Positions 24,676-32,338 of a stretch of 55,761 bases of DNA are shown one piece after another (position 1 is the first letter of the stretch; each line of letters begins with the position of its first letter). The translations under genes and the position numbers were made by a program. This DNA comes from Fusicatenibacter sp. GTDB taxonomy: Bacteria; Bacillota; Clostridia; Lachnospirales; Lachnospiraceae. The notes below the pieces were generated by a model. It saw only the letters and a program-made list of their open reading frames with translations. It was not told where the DNA came from and made no database searches. Location of the stretch: positions 1 to 55,761 of the forward strand of contig JAGHIA010000023.1 in assembly GCA_017887445.1 (NCBI GenBank), in the 5' to 3' direction.

Positions 24676-26568
24676 TTAAACGCCCAGAGCCGCACGTTTT
24701 TCCTCGATGCGTGCCAGCATCGCGTCGCCCAGTTTGTCAATGTCTTTTTCTACGGTGTACGCAGCCTCTACCCAGTCGCGCACGCCGCTGGTCAGCAGCT
24801 CGGTTACCTCGCTGGAGCCGGAAACATACGGCTCAACGCCCAGGAAGGTATCGATACCGGTAGCCACTACATAGTTTCCGATGGAAACGGCTTTCTCGGA
24901 CATCCACTCCGGCGCGCATCCCACAACCGGCAGCTGAGAAATGTTCACGTTTCCGATCTTCGCCAGCTCTGCCACCAGAACCATCATTCTGGAGATATCC
25001 ACGCAGGAACCCATATGCAGCACCGGCGGAATGTCAGCCAGCTCGCAGACACGTTTCAGACCAGCGCCGCAAAGCTCTCTCGCCCGCTTGTCCATCAGTC
25101 CCGCTCTTGCAGCCGCCTGTGCGGAGCATCCGGAAGCAACCACGATCACGTCATTGGCGATCAGCTTCTTCATCAGCTCGATATGAGCCGTGTCCGGACG
25201 TACCTTCGGGTTGTTGCAGCCTACCATAGCCACAGCGCCGCGGATAACGCCGGCTGCCACGCACTGCCACAGCGGCATCAGAGTACCGGTCTCGTCTACC
25301 TGAGAGTTTGTCACGCCGTCCAGCGTCTTGATGATCGCCTCTACGGAGTATCCGACGGTGGCGTTCTGCTTCATCGCCGGGATATGTACCAGTTCCGGTT
25401 TTCTGTTCTTAAAGTTTTCAACAGCCATCTTCACGATTGCTTTCGCGTTCTCTCCCGCAGTCTTCGCGTTAAAACGGATGAACTCGGAGTCCGGCATCTG
25501 AGCGATGGGAGAGGTGGTGACAAACTTGGTGTGGAAACATTTGCTCAGAGGTCCAAGGGCCGGGAAGATACACTGAACGTCCACAACGATGGCCTCGCAG
25601 GCTCCGGTGAGCACTACGTTCTCCTGCTGCAGGAAGTTGCCGGCCATGGGAATACCGCGGCGCATAGCCACCTCGTTGGAGGTACAGCACACACCTGCCA
25701 CGTTGATGCCTTTCGCTCCCATCTCTTTCGCGTAAGCGATCATTTCCGGATCGTCCGCGTACTCGCAGATCATCTCGGAAAGTGACGGATCGTGTCCGTG
25801 TACGATAATGTTGACCTCGTCCGCTTTCATAACGCCCAGGTTCGCTTCTGTATCGATCGGCTTCGGGGTTCCGAACAGAACATCGGAGAACTCGGTTCCC
25901 ATCATGGAGCCGCCCCATCCGTCGGACAGACCGGAACGCAGAGACTGACGGATCAGTGCTTCCGCTTTGGAAGAACATCCCATATGGGTCATATGCATGG
26001 AGCGGGAAACCTCACGGTCGATGGCGTGGGGAGCGATCTCCTCTCTCTCCCAGATCTCCTGGGTATGCTTGGGCGCACGTTTCAGGAAACGCTGGGTTCC
26101 AAACGGCTTTCCGTATTCCATCAGACCTGTGACAGCCACTTCATGAGCCAGATCGTAAAGATCCTTTCCCTCCGTCTCAATATCCCACTCTTTTGCGATG
26201 CGCATCAGCTTCTCCGGGTCTTTTACCTTGTAGTTTCCGTCTGCCGCAGACTCATACAGCGTATGGCAGATCTCACGTCCGTGATCGGAATGGGTCGCGG
26301 AACCGCCGGCTGTAAAACGCAGGAAATTACGTCCGACAATGCCGTGAACGTCGCATCCGCAGATTCCTCTTGGCGCCTTCGGAGTAATCCGGCACGGTCC
26401 CATGGTACAGATCCGGCAGCAAACGCCTTCGTCGCCGAACTTACAGTGGGGAGTCTGGTTTTTCACACGGAACTGCCATGCGTCGGCGCCGACCTTCGCG
26501 CCTGTTTCCAGGAGACGGGCGGTAGCCTGTTCAAATTCTTCTACGGTCGTCAATTTGAATTCACTCAT
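24676..26568 (-). CDS. acsA: Carbon monoxide dehydrogenase catalytic subunit (CODH/ACS beta)
   Basis: This nickel-iron enzyme reduces CO2 to CO and passes CO to AcsB. The 630-residue protein has the D-cluster cysteines (Cys42, Cys50), the B-cluster cysteines (Cys51, Cys54, Cys59, Cys72) and the C-cluster ligands: the His in NIIVHGHDPS and the Cys residues in GVCCTSNEV, GACEAIVVD, GCNNPK, SGCSAQAAA and MGSCVDIS. It is therefore expected to be active. TTAAGGAGG precedes the ATG. Being next to acsB and both cooC genes marks it as the acetogenesis CODH rather than a stand-alone CooS. Confidence 0.98.
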   Translation of the reverse strand: MSEFKLTTVEEFEQATARLLETGAKVGADAWQFRVKNQTPHCKFGDEGVCCRICTMGPCRITPKAPRGICGCDVHGIVGRNFLRFTAGGSATHSDHGREICHTLYESAADGNYKVKDPEKLMRIAKEWDIETEGKDLYDLAHEVAVTGLMEYGKPFGTQRFLKRAPKHTQEIWEREEIAPHAIDREVSRSMHMTHMGCSSKAEALIRQSLRSGLSDGWGGSMMGTEFSDVLFGTPKPIDTEANLGVMKADEVNIIVHGHDPSLSEMICEYADDPEMIAYAKEMGAKGINVAGVCCTSNEVAMRRGIPMAGNFLQQENVVLTGACEAIVVDVQCIFPALGPLSKCFHTKFVTTSPIAQMPDSEFIRFNAKTAGENAKAIVKMAVENFKNRKPELVHIPAMKQNATVGYSVEAIIKTLDGVTNSQVDETGTLMPLWQCVAAGVIRGAVAMVGCNNPKVRPDTAHIELMKKLIANDVIVVASGCSAQAAARAGLMDKRARELCGAGLKRVCELADIPPVLHMGSCVDISRMMVLVAELAKIGNVNISQLPVVGCAPEWMSEKAVSIGNYVVATGIDTFLGVEPYVSGSSEVTELLTSGVRDWVEAAYTVEKDIDKLGDAMLARIEEKRAALGV

Positions 26569-26710
26569 TATGATCCTCCTTAAAAATAATCTCTTGTGAT
26601 TACTTCCCTTCTTCTAATGATGATTGTATTATGAAATCCCATCCTCCCCCATGGGATATAACAGTCCGAAAAAAAAGAACTGTCAGGACGGAATACATAA
26701 ACGCCACGAT

Positions 26711-26740
26711 ATCCCCCCGGCATCCGCATACCGGAGGGAT
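26711..26740 (-). other. Hairpin in the acsA leader
   Basis: ATCCCTCCGG and CCGGGGGGAT pair on the minus strand. A second, weaker stem (GACAGT / ACTGTT) around a run of eight T lies at 26660-26686. Together they could attenuate transcription or shape the mRNA between cooC-2 and acsA. Confidence 0.5.
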
Positions 26741-26752
26741 AAGCATTACCTG

Positions 26753-27523
26753 TTATAAATTCAGATTTTTTACGATTTCCTTCAGCGCCGCCCGCACCGG
26801 CGAATCTGCCGGGAGCGTAACTGTCGGTTTTCCATCGCAGTCATACTCATAAACCATATCGTCGTGAGGAACAACGCCGAGAAGGTGAAGTCCCTGCTTC
26901 TCGATCTCCTCCTTTGTGCCCTCGTTGAGCACGCCGCCGGGGGCGCGGTTTACGATCAGTCCGATGGTCTTCGGTTTCATATCACATTCGTGGATCAGCT
27001 CCGCGATCCTGGCAGCAGCCTGAACGCCTCTGCGGGAACAGTCACTGACGAGGATCGCCGTGTCCATGCCCGGAAGGATTCCCCGGCTGATATGCTCCAT
27101 GCCCGCCTCGTTGTCCACGACCATGAACGGATAGTTTGGATAAAGTCTGGCAAGCTGCGCCTGGAGAAGTCCGTTGACATAGCAGTAACAGCCTTTCCCC
27201 TGGGTTCTTCCCATCACCAGCAGATCGAAATCGTCCTCTTCCGCCAGCGCGCCGCCAAACTTAAACTCCGCGTAATCTGCCTTGCTCATGCCCGGAGGAA
27301 TGGGGTTATCCTTTGCCATCTCCGCACGGGCGATCTCCTCGCGGATATCGCCGAGGGTGGCCTCCACTTCCACGCCGAGCACCTCGTTCAGATTGGAATT
27401 TGCGTCTGCGTCCACTGCGAGAACCGGTCCTTTGCCCTGCTCGCACAGATACTGGATCAGCATACCGCAGAGGGTTGTCTTACCTACGCCGCCTTTACCT
27501 GCGACTGCAATTACATGTGCCAT
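26753..27523 (-). CDS. CooC-type nickel-insertion ATPase, copy 2
   Basis: This 256-residue MinD/ParA-like ATPase is a diverged paralogue of the other CooC in the locus. It has the deviant Walker A GKGGVGKTT near residue 10, ADADANSNLN, and a metal-binding CYC motif in GKGCYCYVNG near residue 112. It precedes acsA by about 185 bp and follows metF by 31 bp. One of the two CooC proteins probably serves CODH and the other ACS; position suggests this one serves CODH, but that is inference. Confidence 0.92.
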   Translation of the reverse strand: MAHVIAVAGKGGVGKTTLCGMLIQYLCEQGKGPVLAVDADANSNLNEVLGVEVEATLGDIREEIARAEMAKDNPIPPGMSKADYAEFKFGGALAEEDDFDLLVMGRTQGKGCYCYVNGLLQAQLARLYPNYPFMVVDNEAGMEHISRGILPGMDTAILVSDCSRRGVQAAARIAELIHECDMKPKTIGLIVNRAPGGVLNEGTKEEIEKQGLHLLGVVPHDDMVYEYDCDGKPTVTLPADSPVRAALKEIVKNLNL

Positions 27524-27554
27524 ATATCAGGCGCCTCCTGACTTGTTTTCTTGA

Positions 27555-28487
27555 TTAAACCAGTGTGCGCAGTCCGGATCTGTCGATGATCTCGGATACG
27601 TCTTTCCATTTGTTCAGTGCATACAGATGGATACCGTTTACGCCCAGGGCGCGGTACTCGTCGATCTGCTTGATGGTATATTCGATACCCTCCTCTTTGA
27701 ACTCCTTCACCTTCTGATCATAGAACATATCGAACGGTTTTCCTTCCGCATCCTTCGGATTGAACGGATTCGGGAACAGCCAGTGTCTGGAGATCAGTCT
27801 GCACAGCTCACGGTCCATAACGCAGCCGTTACGGGACAGAGCCATGTTGATGGTAGCTGCCTGATCCAGGATCGGCATGATACCCACATCTACCGGCATG
27901 GTGATTCCGGCTTTGCGGATGGCGTCGAACCAGCGTTTGAACTGCTCCATATCCCAGCACAGCTGAGTCATGATATAGTCCGCGCCGTTGTCCTGTTTCT
28001 GTTTCAGAACCGCGATGTCGGCTTCCAGGCTGCGGCAGGCGATATGTCCCTCCGGGGAACCTGCCACCGCGATCTCAAATTTGTCGCCGTACTGATCGCG
28101 GACAAATTTTACCAGGTCCGTAGCGTAATCAAAATCTCCGCAGGTTGTAGTCTCGCCGAGGGGAAGGTCTCCGCGCAGCGCCAGCATATGATCCACGTCG
28201 TCTGCCAGATACTGGTCCAGCTGCTCCTTGATGCCTTCCTTTGTGTTGCGGATGACGGTAAAGTGGGTCACCGGAACGGTGCCTGCTTCCTTGATCATCT
28301 GACATACTTCTCTGTTCGCGCCTACGTTTCCGCCGCCTGCGCCGTATGTACAGGAAATGTATTCCGGATTGTACTTGCACAGATGCTCAATGGTACCCGG
28401 CAGGTTGGCCATTCCCTTTTCCGTCTTCGGCGGGAAAAGTTCGAAGGAAAGAAGCTGTTTTTCCTTCATCATTTCTGATAACTTCAT
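27555..28487 (-). CDS. metF: Methylenetetrahydrofolate reductase
   Basis: MetF reduces methylene-THF to methyl-THF, the last reduction of the methyl branch. The 310-residue protein is a complete MetF TIM barrel with FELFPPKTEKG, SCTYGAGG, LALRGDLP and the late MPVDVGIMPI segment. No MetV zinc-protein gene lies beside it, unlike in several other acetogens, which suggests a single-subunit reductase. GCGGAGG precedes the ATG. It is followed by cooC-2 in the operon. Confidence 0.97.
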   Translation of the reverse strand: MKLSEMMKEKQLLSFELFPPKTEKGMANLPGTIEHLCKYNPEYISCTYGAGGGNVGANREVCQMIKEAGTVPVTHFTVIRNTKEGIKEQLDQYLADDVDHMLALRGDLPLGETTTCGDFDYATDLVKFVRDQYGDKFEIAVAGSPEGHIACRSLEADIAVLKQKQDNGADYIMTQLCWDMEQFKRWFDAIRKAGITMPVDVGIMPILDQAATINMALSRNGCVMDRELCRLISRHWLFPNPFNPKDAEGKPFDMFYDQKVKEFKEEGIEYTIKQIDEYRALGVNGIHLYALNKWKDVSEIIDRSGLRTLV

Positions 28488-28512
28488 ATTTTTTTACCTC
28501 CGCAGTAAATTG

Positions 28513-28541
28513 TTTTTTATAAAAAAGCCTAAGCTTTTTCT
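28513..28541 (-). terminator. Terminator-like attenuator before metF
   Basis: On the minus strand AAAAAGC and GCTTTTT with loop TTAG run into a T-rich tail ending just before the metF ribosome site. A stem this AU-rich is weak and could act as a leaky attenuator between cooT and metF. The rest of the 206-bp spacer contains degenerate repeat cores (28571-28690). Confidence 0.4.
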
Positions 28542-28693
28542 TCCGCTTTTCTCCGGACGCGCCGGAGCTTTCCGCATCATCTGAACCGTTTTCGAACGGT
28601 TTTTCCGAACCGCTGTGCCGTCAGACAACCGTTCAGCGCAGCAAAACCGCTGCATCCGATCCGGCAGCCGTTCAGCGCTTCGGAACCGTCAGG

Positions 28694-28876
28694 TCAGTCG
28701 CACTGGAGCTTTACCGTGCTGTTGACCAGGTCCACCATCAGGATCTTTCCCTGTACCCTGGTCTCCTCACCCATGATGTCGGAGATGATCACATACTCTC
28801 CGTCCACGTCGATACGGCCCACATTTCTGCAGATCACCGTGTTATCCGGTTCTTTATATACTGTCGCAAGACACAT
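28694..28876 (-). CDS. cooT: CooT-family nickel-binding protein
   Basis: CooT is a small protein that binds nickel through Cys2 at a dimer interface and helps CODH maturation in Rhodospirillum rubrum. This 60-residue protein starts MCLATVY, putting the cysteine at position 2, and has the small beta-barrel pattern (VGRIDVDGEYVIISDIMGEE, VDLVNSTVKLQ). The start was moved five codons inside the longest frame because AAAGGAG lies between the two ATGs and Cys2 then falls in the ligand position. It lies between the His/Cys-rich gene and metF and belongs to the acs operon. Confidence 0.88.
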   Translation of the reverse strand: MCLATVYKEPDNTVICRNVGRIDVDGEYVIISDIMGEETRVQGKILMVDLVNSTVKLQCD

Positions 28877-28924
28877 GTTTTCTCCTTTCATGGCACACGA
28901 ACTGCGCCAATAATGGCAGATTTG
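28877..28924 (-). promoter_or_regulatory. 5' UTR hairpin/RBS module, copy 2
   Basis: On the minus strand TGGCGCA and TGTGCCA form a stem (one G-U pair) ending in ATGAAAGGAG, which is the cooT ribosome site. Just upstream, GCCATTATTGGC can fold alternatively and share the TGGC. The same layout precedes ilvA and the histidine phosphatase gene. Confidence 0.68.
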
Positions 28925-28942
28925 GAAGTTTACTTCCAGACT

Positions 28943-29278
28943 TTACGCCTCCTTCAGCTGCTCTTTCACAAGTGTCAGAGCAAGACTCAAACGCATATTG
29001 CCTTTCTGGAAATCGGACACGCCCTCCCGGATCTGCTTTGCCGCCTCGGTCAGACCCGCTTTCTCCAGCTTGTCCGCCATCTCGTCCAGTTCTGCCGCAT
29101 GATGCTCGTTGTGCTGCAGCATATAGGTCAGGAGCGCCACATTTTCATTTTTGCACCCGTTCTCGCAGTGGTCGTGGCATCCGTTTTCACAGTCCTGTCC
29201 GTGAGAATGCCCGTGATGGTGTGCATCGTGACTGCCGTGAGGTACGGGATTGCCATTCTCGTCATGTAATAAATGCAT
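28943..29278 (-). CDS. His/Cys-rich putative metal-binding protein
   Basis: I do not recognise a named family. The 111-residue protein has a metal-ligand-rich N-terminal half, with seven histidines between residues 14 and 26 (HHHGHSHG) and four cysteines at 30, 34, 38 and 42 (CENGCHDHCENGC). A helical C-terminal half follows (residues 48-105). It resembles in style, not in sequence, the His-rich nickel chaperone CooJ. It is the first gene after the operon promoter and directly precedes cooT, so nickel storage or delivery to CODH/ACS is the likely role. The ATG at 29278 has GGAGG five bases before it; the longer frame does not. Confidence 0.8.
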   Translation of the reverse strand: MHLLHDENGNPVPHGSHDAHHHGHSHGQDCENGCHDHCENGCKNENVALLTYMLQHNEHHAAELDEMADKLEKAGLTEAAKQIREGVSDFQKGNMRLSLALTLVKEQLKEA

Positions 29279-29350
29279 AAAATCCTCCTTTTTTATGCGT
29301 TCCATAGGCACAATGCTTATGGAATGTCAAAATTCTATCAATTCGTTTGT

Positions 29351-29379
29351 ATTATACTCTATTTCCCCCTCAAAATCAA
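29351..29379 (-). promoter_or_regulatory. Sigma-A-type promoter of the acs operon
   Basis: On the minus strand TTGATT, a 17-nt spacer and a perfect TATAAT start transcription near 29344, about 65 nt before the His/Cys-rich gene. It is the only strong promoter seen upstream of the whole cooT-metF-acs gene string. Confidence 0.75.
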
Positions 29380-29426
29380 TATAACAGTTGCCGAAACCTC
29401 GTTAAACTTTTTTAATATTCTTGCTC

Positions 29427-29454
29427 TTGTTTCTTTATATTTTTATGATAAAAT
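29427..29454 (+). promoter_or_regulatory. Promoter of the aldo/keto reductase gene
   Basis: TTGTTT, a 16-nt spacer and TAAAAT lie about 90 bp before the plus-strand gene. The region 29380-29530 is AT-rich and holds the divergent promoters; no other gene is seen there. Confidence 0.5.
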
Positions 29455-29542
29455 AAGCAAAAATCGTGGTTTTTCCATTATAACTTTTTTCGATTGCCAA
29501 TGATTGCCTTATTTATTAGAAGAATACGGAGGTTAAACCAAA

Positions 29543-30382
29543 ATGAGCCAGAAATTTCCCGCCGTCACTCTCAATGACGGCAAGCAAATGCCCGTTCTCG
29601 GCCTGGGCGTCTACAAATCGCTTGGGGAGGGCGAGGTGGAGCGCGCGATCGTATCCGCGGTCAATCAGGGGTACCGGCTGATCGATACCGCCTCGGTTTA
29701 CAAAAATGAAGACGGCGTCGGCCGCGGGATCATGAACTGTTCTGTCCCCCGGGAGGAACTTTTTGTCACAACCAAAGTCTGGAACAACGCACAGCGTATG
29801 AACGATGTGGAGGGCGCCTTCCAGCGCAGCCTTGACCGGCTGAAGCTGGACTATGTGGATCTGTATCTGATCCACTGGCCGGTGCCCGGCTGCTATCTCC
29901 AGACCTGGAAAGCGCTGGAAAAGATCCAGGCTTCCGGCCGCTGCCGTTCCATCGGCGTCAGCAATTTCGAGGAGACGCACCTGCAGACGCTTTTTGAGAC
30001 CTCCGGCATCGTTCCGGCGGTGAATCAGATCGAGTGTCATCCTCTGTGGAACCGGAAGACGCTGGCCGCCTACTGCCGGCAGCAGGGCATCGCCGTTCAG
30101 GCCTACGCGCCTCTGGCCCGCGGTCTGTACCTGAACCGGGAGATCATCACGCAACTGGCGGAAAAATACCAGCGGACACCGGCTCAGATCGGCCTGCGCT
30201 ACCTGGTGCAGCAGGGCATCTGCGTAATCCCGAAATCCTCCAACCCGGCCCGCATCGCGGAAAACGCGAGGATCTTCGACTTTGCCCTCTCCGACCTGGA
30301 TATGGCGCTGATTGATTCCATGGACGAACAGTTCCGCAGCGCCTCCATTCCCGACGATATGATCGGCCAGGGCGTCCATTAA
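29543..30382 (+). CDS. Aldo/keto reductase
   Basis: This 279-residue NAD(P)H-dependent oxidoreductase belongs to the aldo/keto reductase superfamily (2,5-diketo-gluconate reductase-like group). The catalytic tetrad is visible: Asp in RLIDTASVYKNE (about 48), Tyr in the same motif (about 53), Lys in TTKVWN (about 75) and His in YLIHWPVPG (about 108). The cofactor-binding IPKSSNPARIAEN segment is near the C-terminus. The substrate cannot be told. GGAGG lies before the ATG. The gene is monocistronic, divergent from the acs operon and ends in a strong terminator. Confidence 0.94.
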   Translation: MSQKFPAVTLNDGKQMPVLGLGVYKSLGEGEVERAIVSAVNQGYRLIDTASVYKNEDGVGRGIMNCSVPREELFVTTKVWNNAQRMNDVEGAFQRSLDRLKLDYVDLYLIHWPVPGCYLQTWKALEKIQASGRCRSIGVSNFEETHLQTLFETSGIVPAVNQIECHPLWNRKTLAAYCRQQGIAVQAYAPLARGLYLNREIITQLAEKYQRTPAQIGLRYLVQQGICVIPKSSNPARIAENARIFDFALSDLDMALIDSMDEQFRSASIPDDMIGQGVH

Positions 30383-30450
30383 CATACGCCGAAATTGGTC
30401 TTAAAATTGCTTTTGACAAAGTGTGCGTCACAAATTTTAAAGTCAAAAAA

Positions 30451-30508
30451 GAGTCCTGTATGAATCCGGATTTTTTCTCTCCGGCTTCATACAGGACTCC
30501 CGTTTTTT
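30451..30508 (+). terminator. Long intrinsic terminator after aldo/keto reductase
   Basis: GAGTCCTGTATGAATCCGGA and TCCGGCTTCATACAGGACTC form a 20-bp stem with one wobble, followed by CCGTTTTTT. It is the strongest terminator in the window. Confidence 0.93.
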
Positions 30509-30512
30509 CACT

Positions 30513-30656
30513 GCAACAGTTCAGCGTTGCTGAGCGATTGCACGCTTCGCGATGCACAGAAACTGCATTTCATGCAGTTTCGCGCTGCAGACCTCAGGAT
30601 TTTCGCACATTCTGTGCGAAAACACCTCGCGGGATAGCGGCAGGCTGAACTGTTAC
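30513..30656. repeat. Cassette-A repeat, full length
   Basis: A core (GCAACAGTTCAG / CTGAGCGATTGC) is followed by cassette A with both hairpins and the end GCTGAACTGTTAC. It lies between the convergent aldo/keto reductase and gpsA genes. Confidence 0.88.
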
Positions 30657-30667
30657 TTTTCAATTTC

Positions 30668-31681
30668 TTATTTTTCCCATAATTCCGGCGCAAGCTCATC
30701 CTTTCCGACCCGCTGCATCAGATCGTCCACCGCCTGGCGGGGCGGCTTGTTCTCAAACAGAACCTCGCCCACCGCATGGATGATCGGTGTTTCGATGCCG
30801 TATTTCTCTGACAGTTCCAGCCCTGCGCGGGCAGAGTGCACGCCCTCCACGATCATCTTCACCTCATCCATGGCCTCCTGCATGGTATAGCCCTTGCCGA
30901 TCAGATAGCCTGCCTTGCGGTTCCGGCTGTGGACGGACGCGCAGGTAACGATCAGGTCCCCGATGCCCGACAGACCGTAGAACGTATTGGCTTCGGCGCC
31001 CATGGCAATCCCGAGCCTTGTGATCTCAGCGATTCCCCGGGTGATCAGCGCCGCCTTGGTGTTGTCTCCATAACCCAGCCCGTCAGCGGTTCCCGCCGCC
31101 AGGGCAATAACGTTTTTCAGCGAGCCGCCCAGCTCAATGCCCAGAATATCCGGACTGGTATACACCCGGAACACAGGACTCATAAAGGTGTTCTGCACAA
31201 AGAGGGCCGTCTCCCGGTCCTTCGCCCCGGCCACAATGGTCGTAGGAAGGCCGCGTCCCACCTCCTCCGCGTGGCTTGGCCCGGACAGCACCGCCACGTT
31301 GGCCAGAGGAATCTCCTGGGAGATGATGTCCGTCATGGTCATCAGCGTATCCGCCTCAATTCCCTTGGCAACATTGACGATCAGCTGTCCTTTGGGAATC
31401 AGCTGCGCCAGTTTCCGGCACGTCGCCCGCACATAGGGGGAAGCTTTGGCCATGACCAGAAGCTCCCGTCCTGTCAGCGCCCGTTCCATGTCTGTCGTAA
31501 ACTCCATATCCGCCGGCAGCGGTACCCCCGGCAGTTTGGTCAGATGCTCGCGGTTTTCCCGGAGCATACGGATTTCTTCCTCATTCTCCGAACAGACCGT
31601 CACCTGATGCCCGTTGTTGTAAAGAAGCAGCGCCAACGCCGTACCCCAGCTTCCCGCGCTGATGATCGTGATCTTTGCCAT
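30668..31681 (-). CDS. gpsA: Glycerol-3-phosphate dehydrogenase [NAD(P)+]
   Basis: GpsA reduces dihydroxyacetone phosphate to glycerol-3-phosphate for phospholipid synthesis. The 337-residue protein is full length, with the VAKGIEADT and [10 protein letters not shown] motifs, the catalytic lysine region [14 protein letters not shown] and the [12 protein letters not shown] block. The dinucleotide motif reads SAGSWG instead of the usual GAGSWG, a Ser in place of the first glycine. The start is probably ATG 31681; a GTG at 31690 that overlaps the plsY stop is an alternative. It follows plsY, which uses its product. Confidence 0.96.
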   Translation of the reverse strand: MAKITIISAGSWGTALALLLYNNGHQVTVCSENEEEIRMLRENREHLTKLPGVPLPADMEFTTDMERALTGRELLVMAKASPYVRATCRKLAQLIPKGQLIVNVAKGIEADTLMTMTDIISQEIPLANVAVLSGPSHAEEVGRGLPTTIVAGAKDRETALFVQNTFMSPVFRVYTSPDILGIELGGSLKNVIALAAGTADGLGYGDNTKAALITRGIAEITRLGIAMGAEANTFYGLSGIGDLIVTCASVHSRNRKAGYLIGKGYTMQEAMDEVKMIVEGVHSARAGLELSEKYGIETPIIHAVGEVLFENKPPRQAVDDLMQRVGKDELAPELWEK

Positions 31682-31686
31682 ACCGG

Positions 31687-32334
31687 TCACTTCCTTCCTT
31701 TACTGCTCAAATACGTTTTCCTCTCTGTTCCCGCGATCAGCCGCTGGATATTCTCCCGGTGTTTCCACACGGCGAGCACCGTGAGAAACGCCACGACTAT
31801 GTACATCTCATAGAGATAATCCGCCGGCATGGCGAACAGTCCCATCTGCCCCAGCACCAGGGTTCCGATCATCAGCACGCCGTACACCACCAGCGAGCCA
31901 AGAGAAACATAGTGGGTGGTCAGAAATACCGCCGCGAACAGCACCAGGGCAATGAGCGTGATCCTCCAGTCGAAGGAGACGATCAGGCCCGCGGTGGCCG
32001 CGATCCCTTTCCCGCCGCGGAATTTCAGGTAACATGGGAAATTGTGTCCAAGGATCGTTCCAGCCGCCGCGTAGACCGCCAGCAGCCGGATCATATCCGG
32101 ATACGTTTTTCCAAACAGCAGGTGCACCGCCAATACGGCGAACACGCATTTGAAACAGTCGCCGAAAAAGGTAATGACGCCCGCCTTTCTGCCCAGCGTG
32201 CGCAGGGCGTTGGTGGTGCCAGCGTTTCCGCTGCCGTAATCTCTTATGTCGATCCCGTGAAGCCTTCCGTAAATGTATGAGGTCTGAAACAGACCGAAAC
32301 AATATCCGATCAACAGACAAATTACCCTAATCAT
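31687..32334 (-). CDS. plsY: Glycerol-3-phosphate acyltransferase PlsY
   Basis: PlsY transfers the acyl group from acyl-phosphate to glycerol-3-phosphate, the first membrane step of phospholipid synthesis. The 215-residue protein has about five hydrophobic helices and the signature GSGNAGTTNALR (near residue 35), followed later by GHNFPCYLKFRGGKG. The start is the ATG at 32334, four bases after the der stop, with GAAGGAG upstream. der, plsY and gpsA form one tight operon. Confidence 0.96.
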   Translation of the reverse strand: MIRVICLLIGYCFGLFQTSYIYGRLHGIDIRDYGSGNAGTTNALRTLGRKAGVITFFGDCFKCVFAVLAVHLLFGKTYPDMIRLLAVYAAAGTILGHNFPCYLKFRGGKGIAATAGLIVSFDWRITLIALVLFAAVFLTTHYVSLGSLVVYGVLMIGTLVLGQMGLFAMPADYLYEMYIVVAFLTVLAVWKHRENIQRLIAGTERKTYLSSKGRK

Positions 32335-32338
32335 CGCA

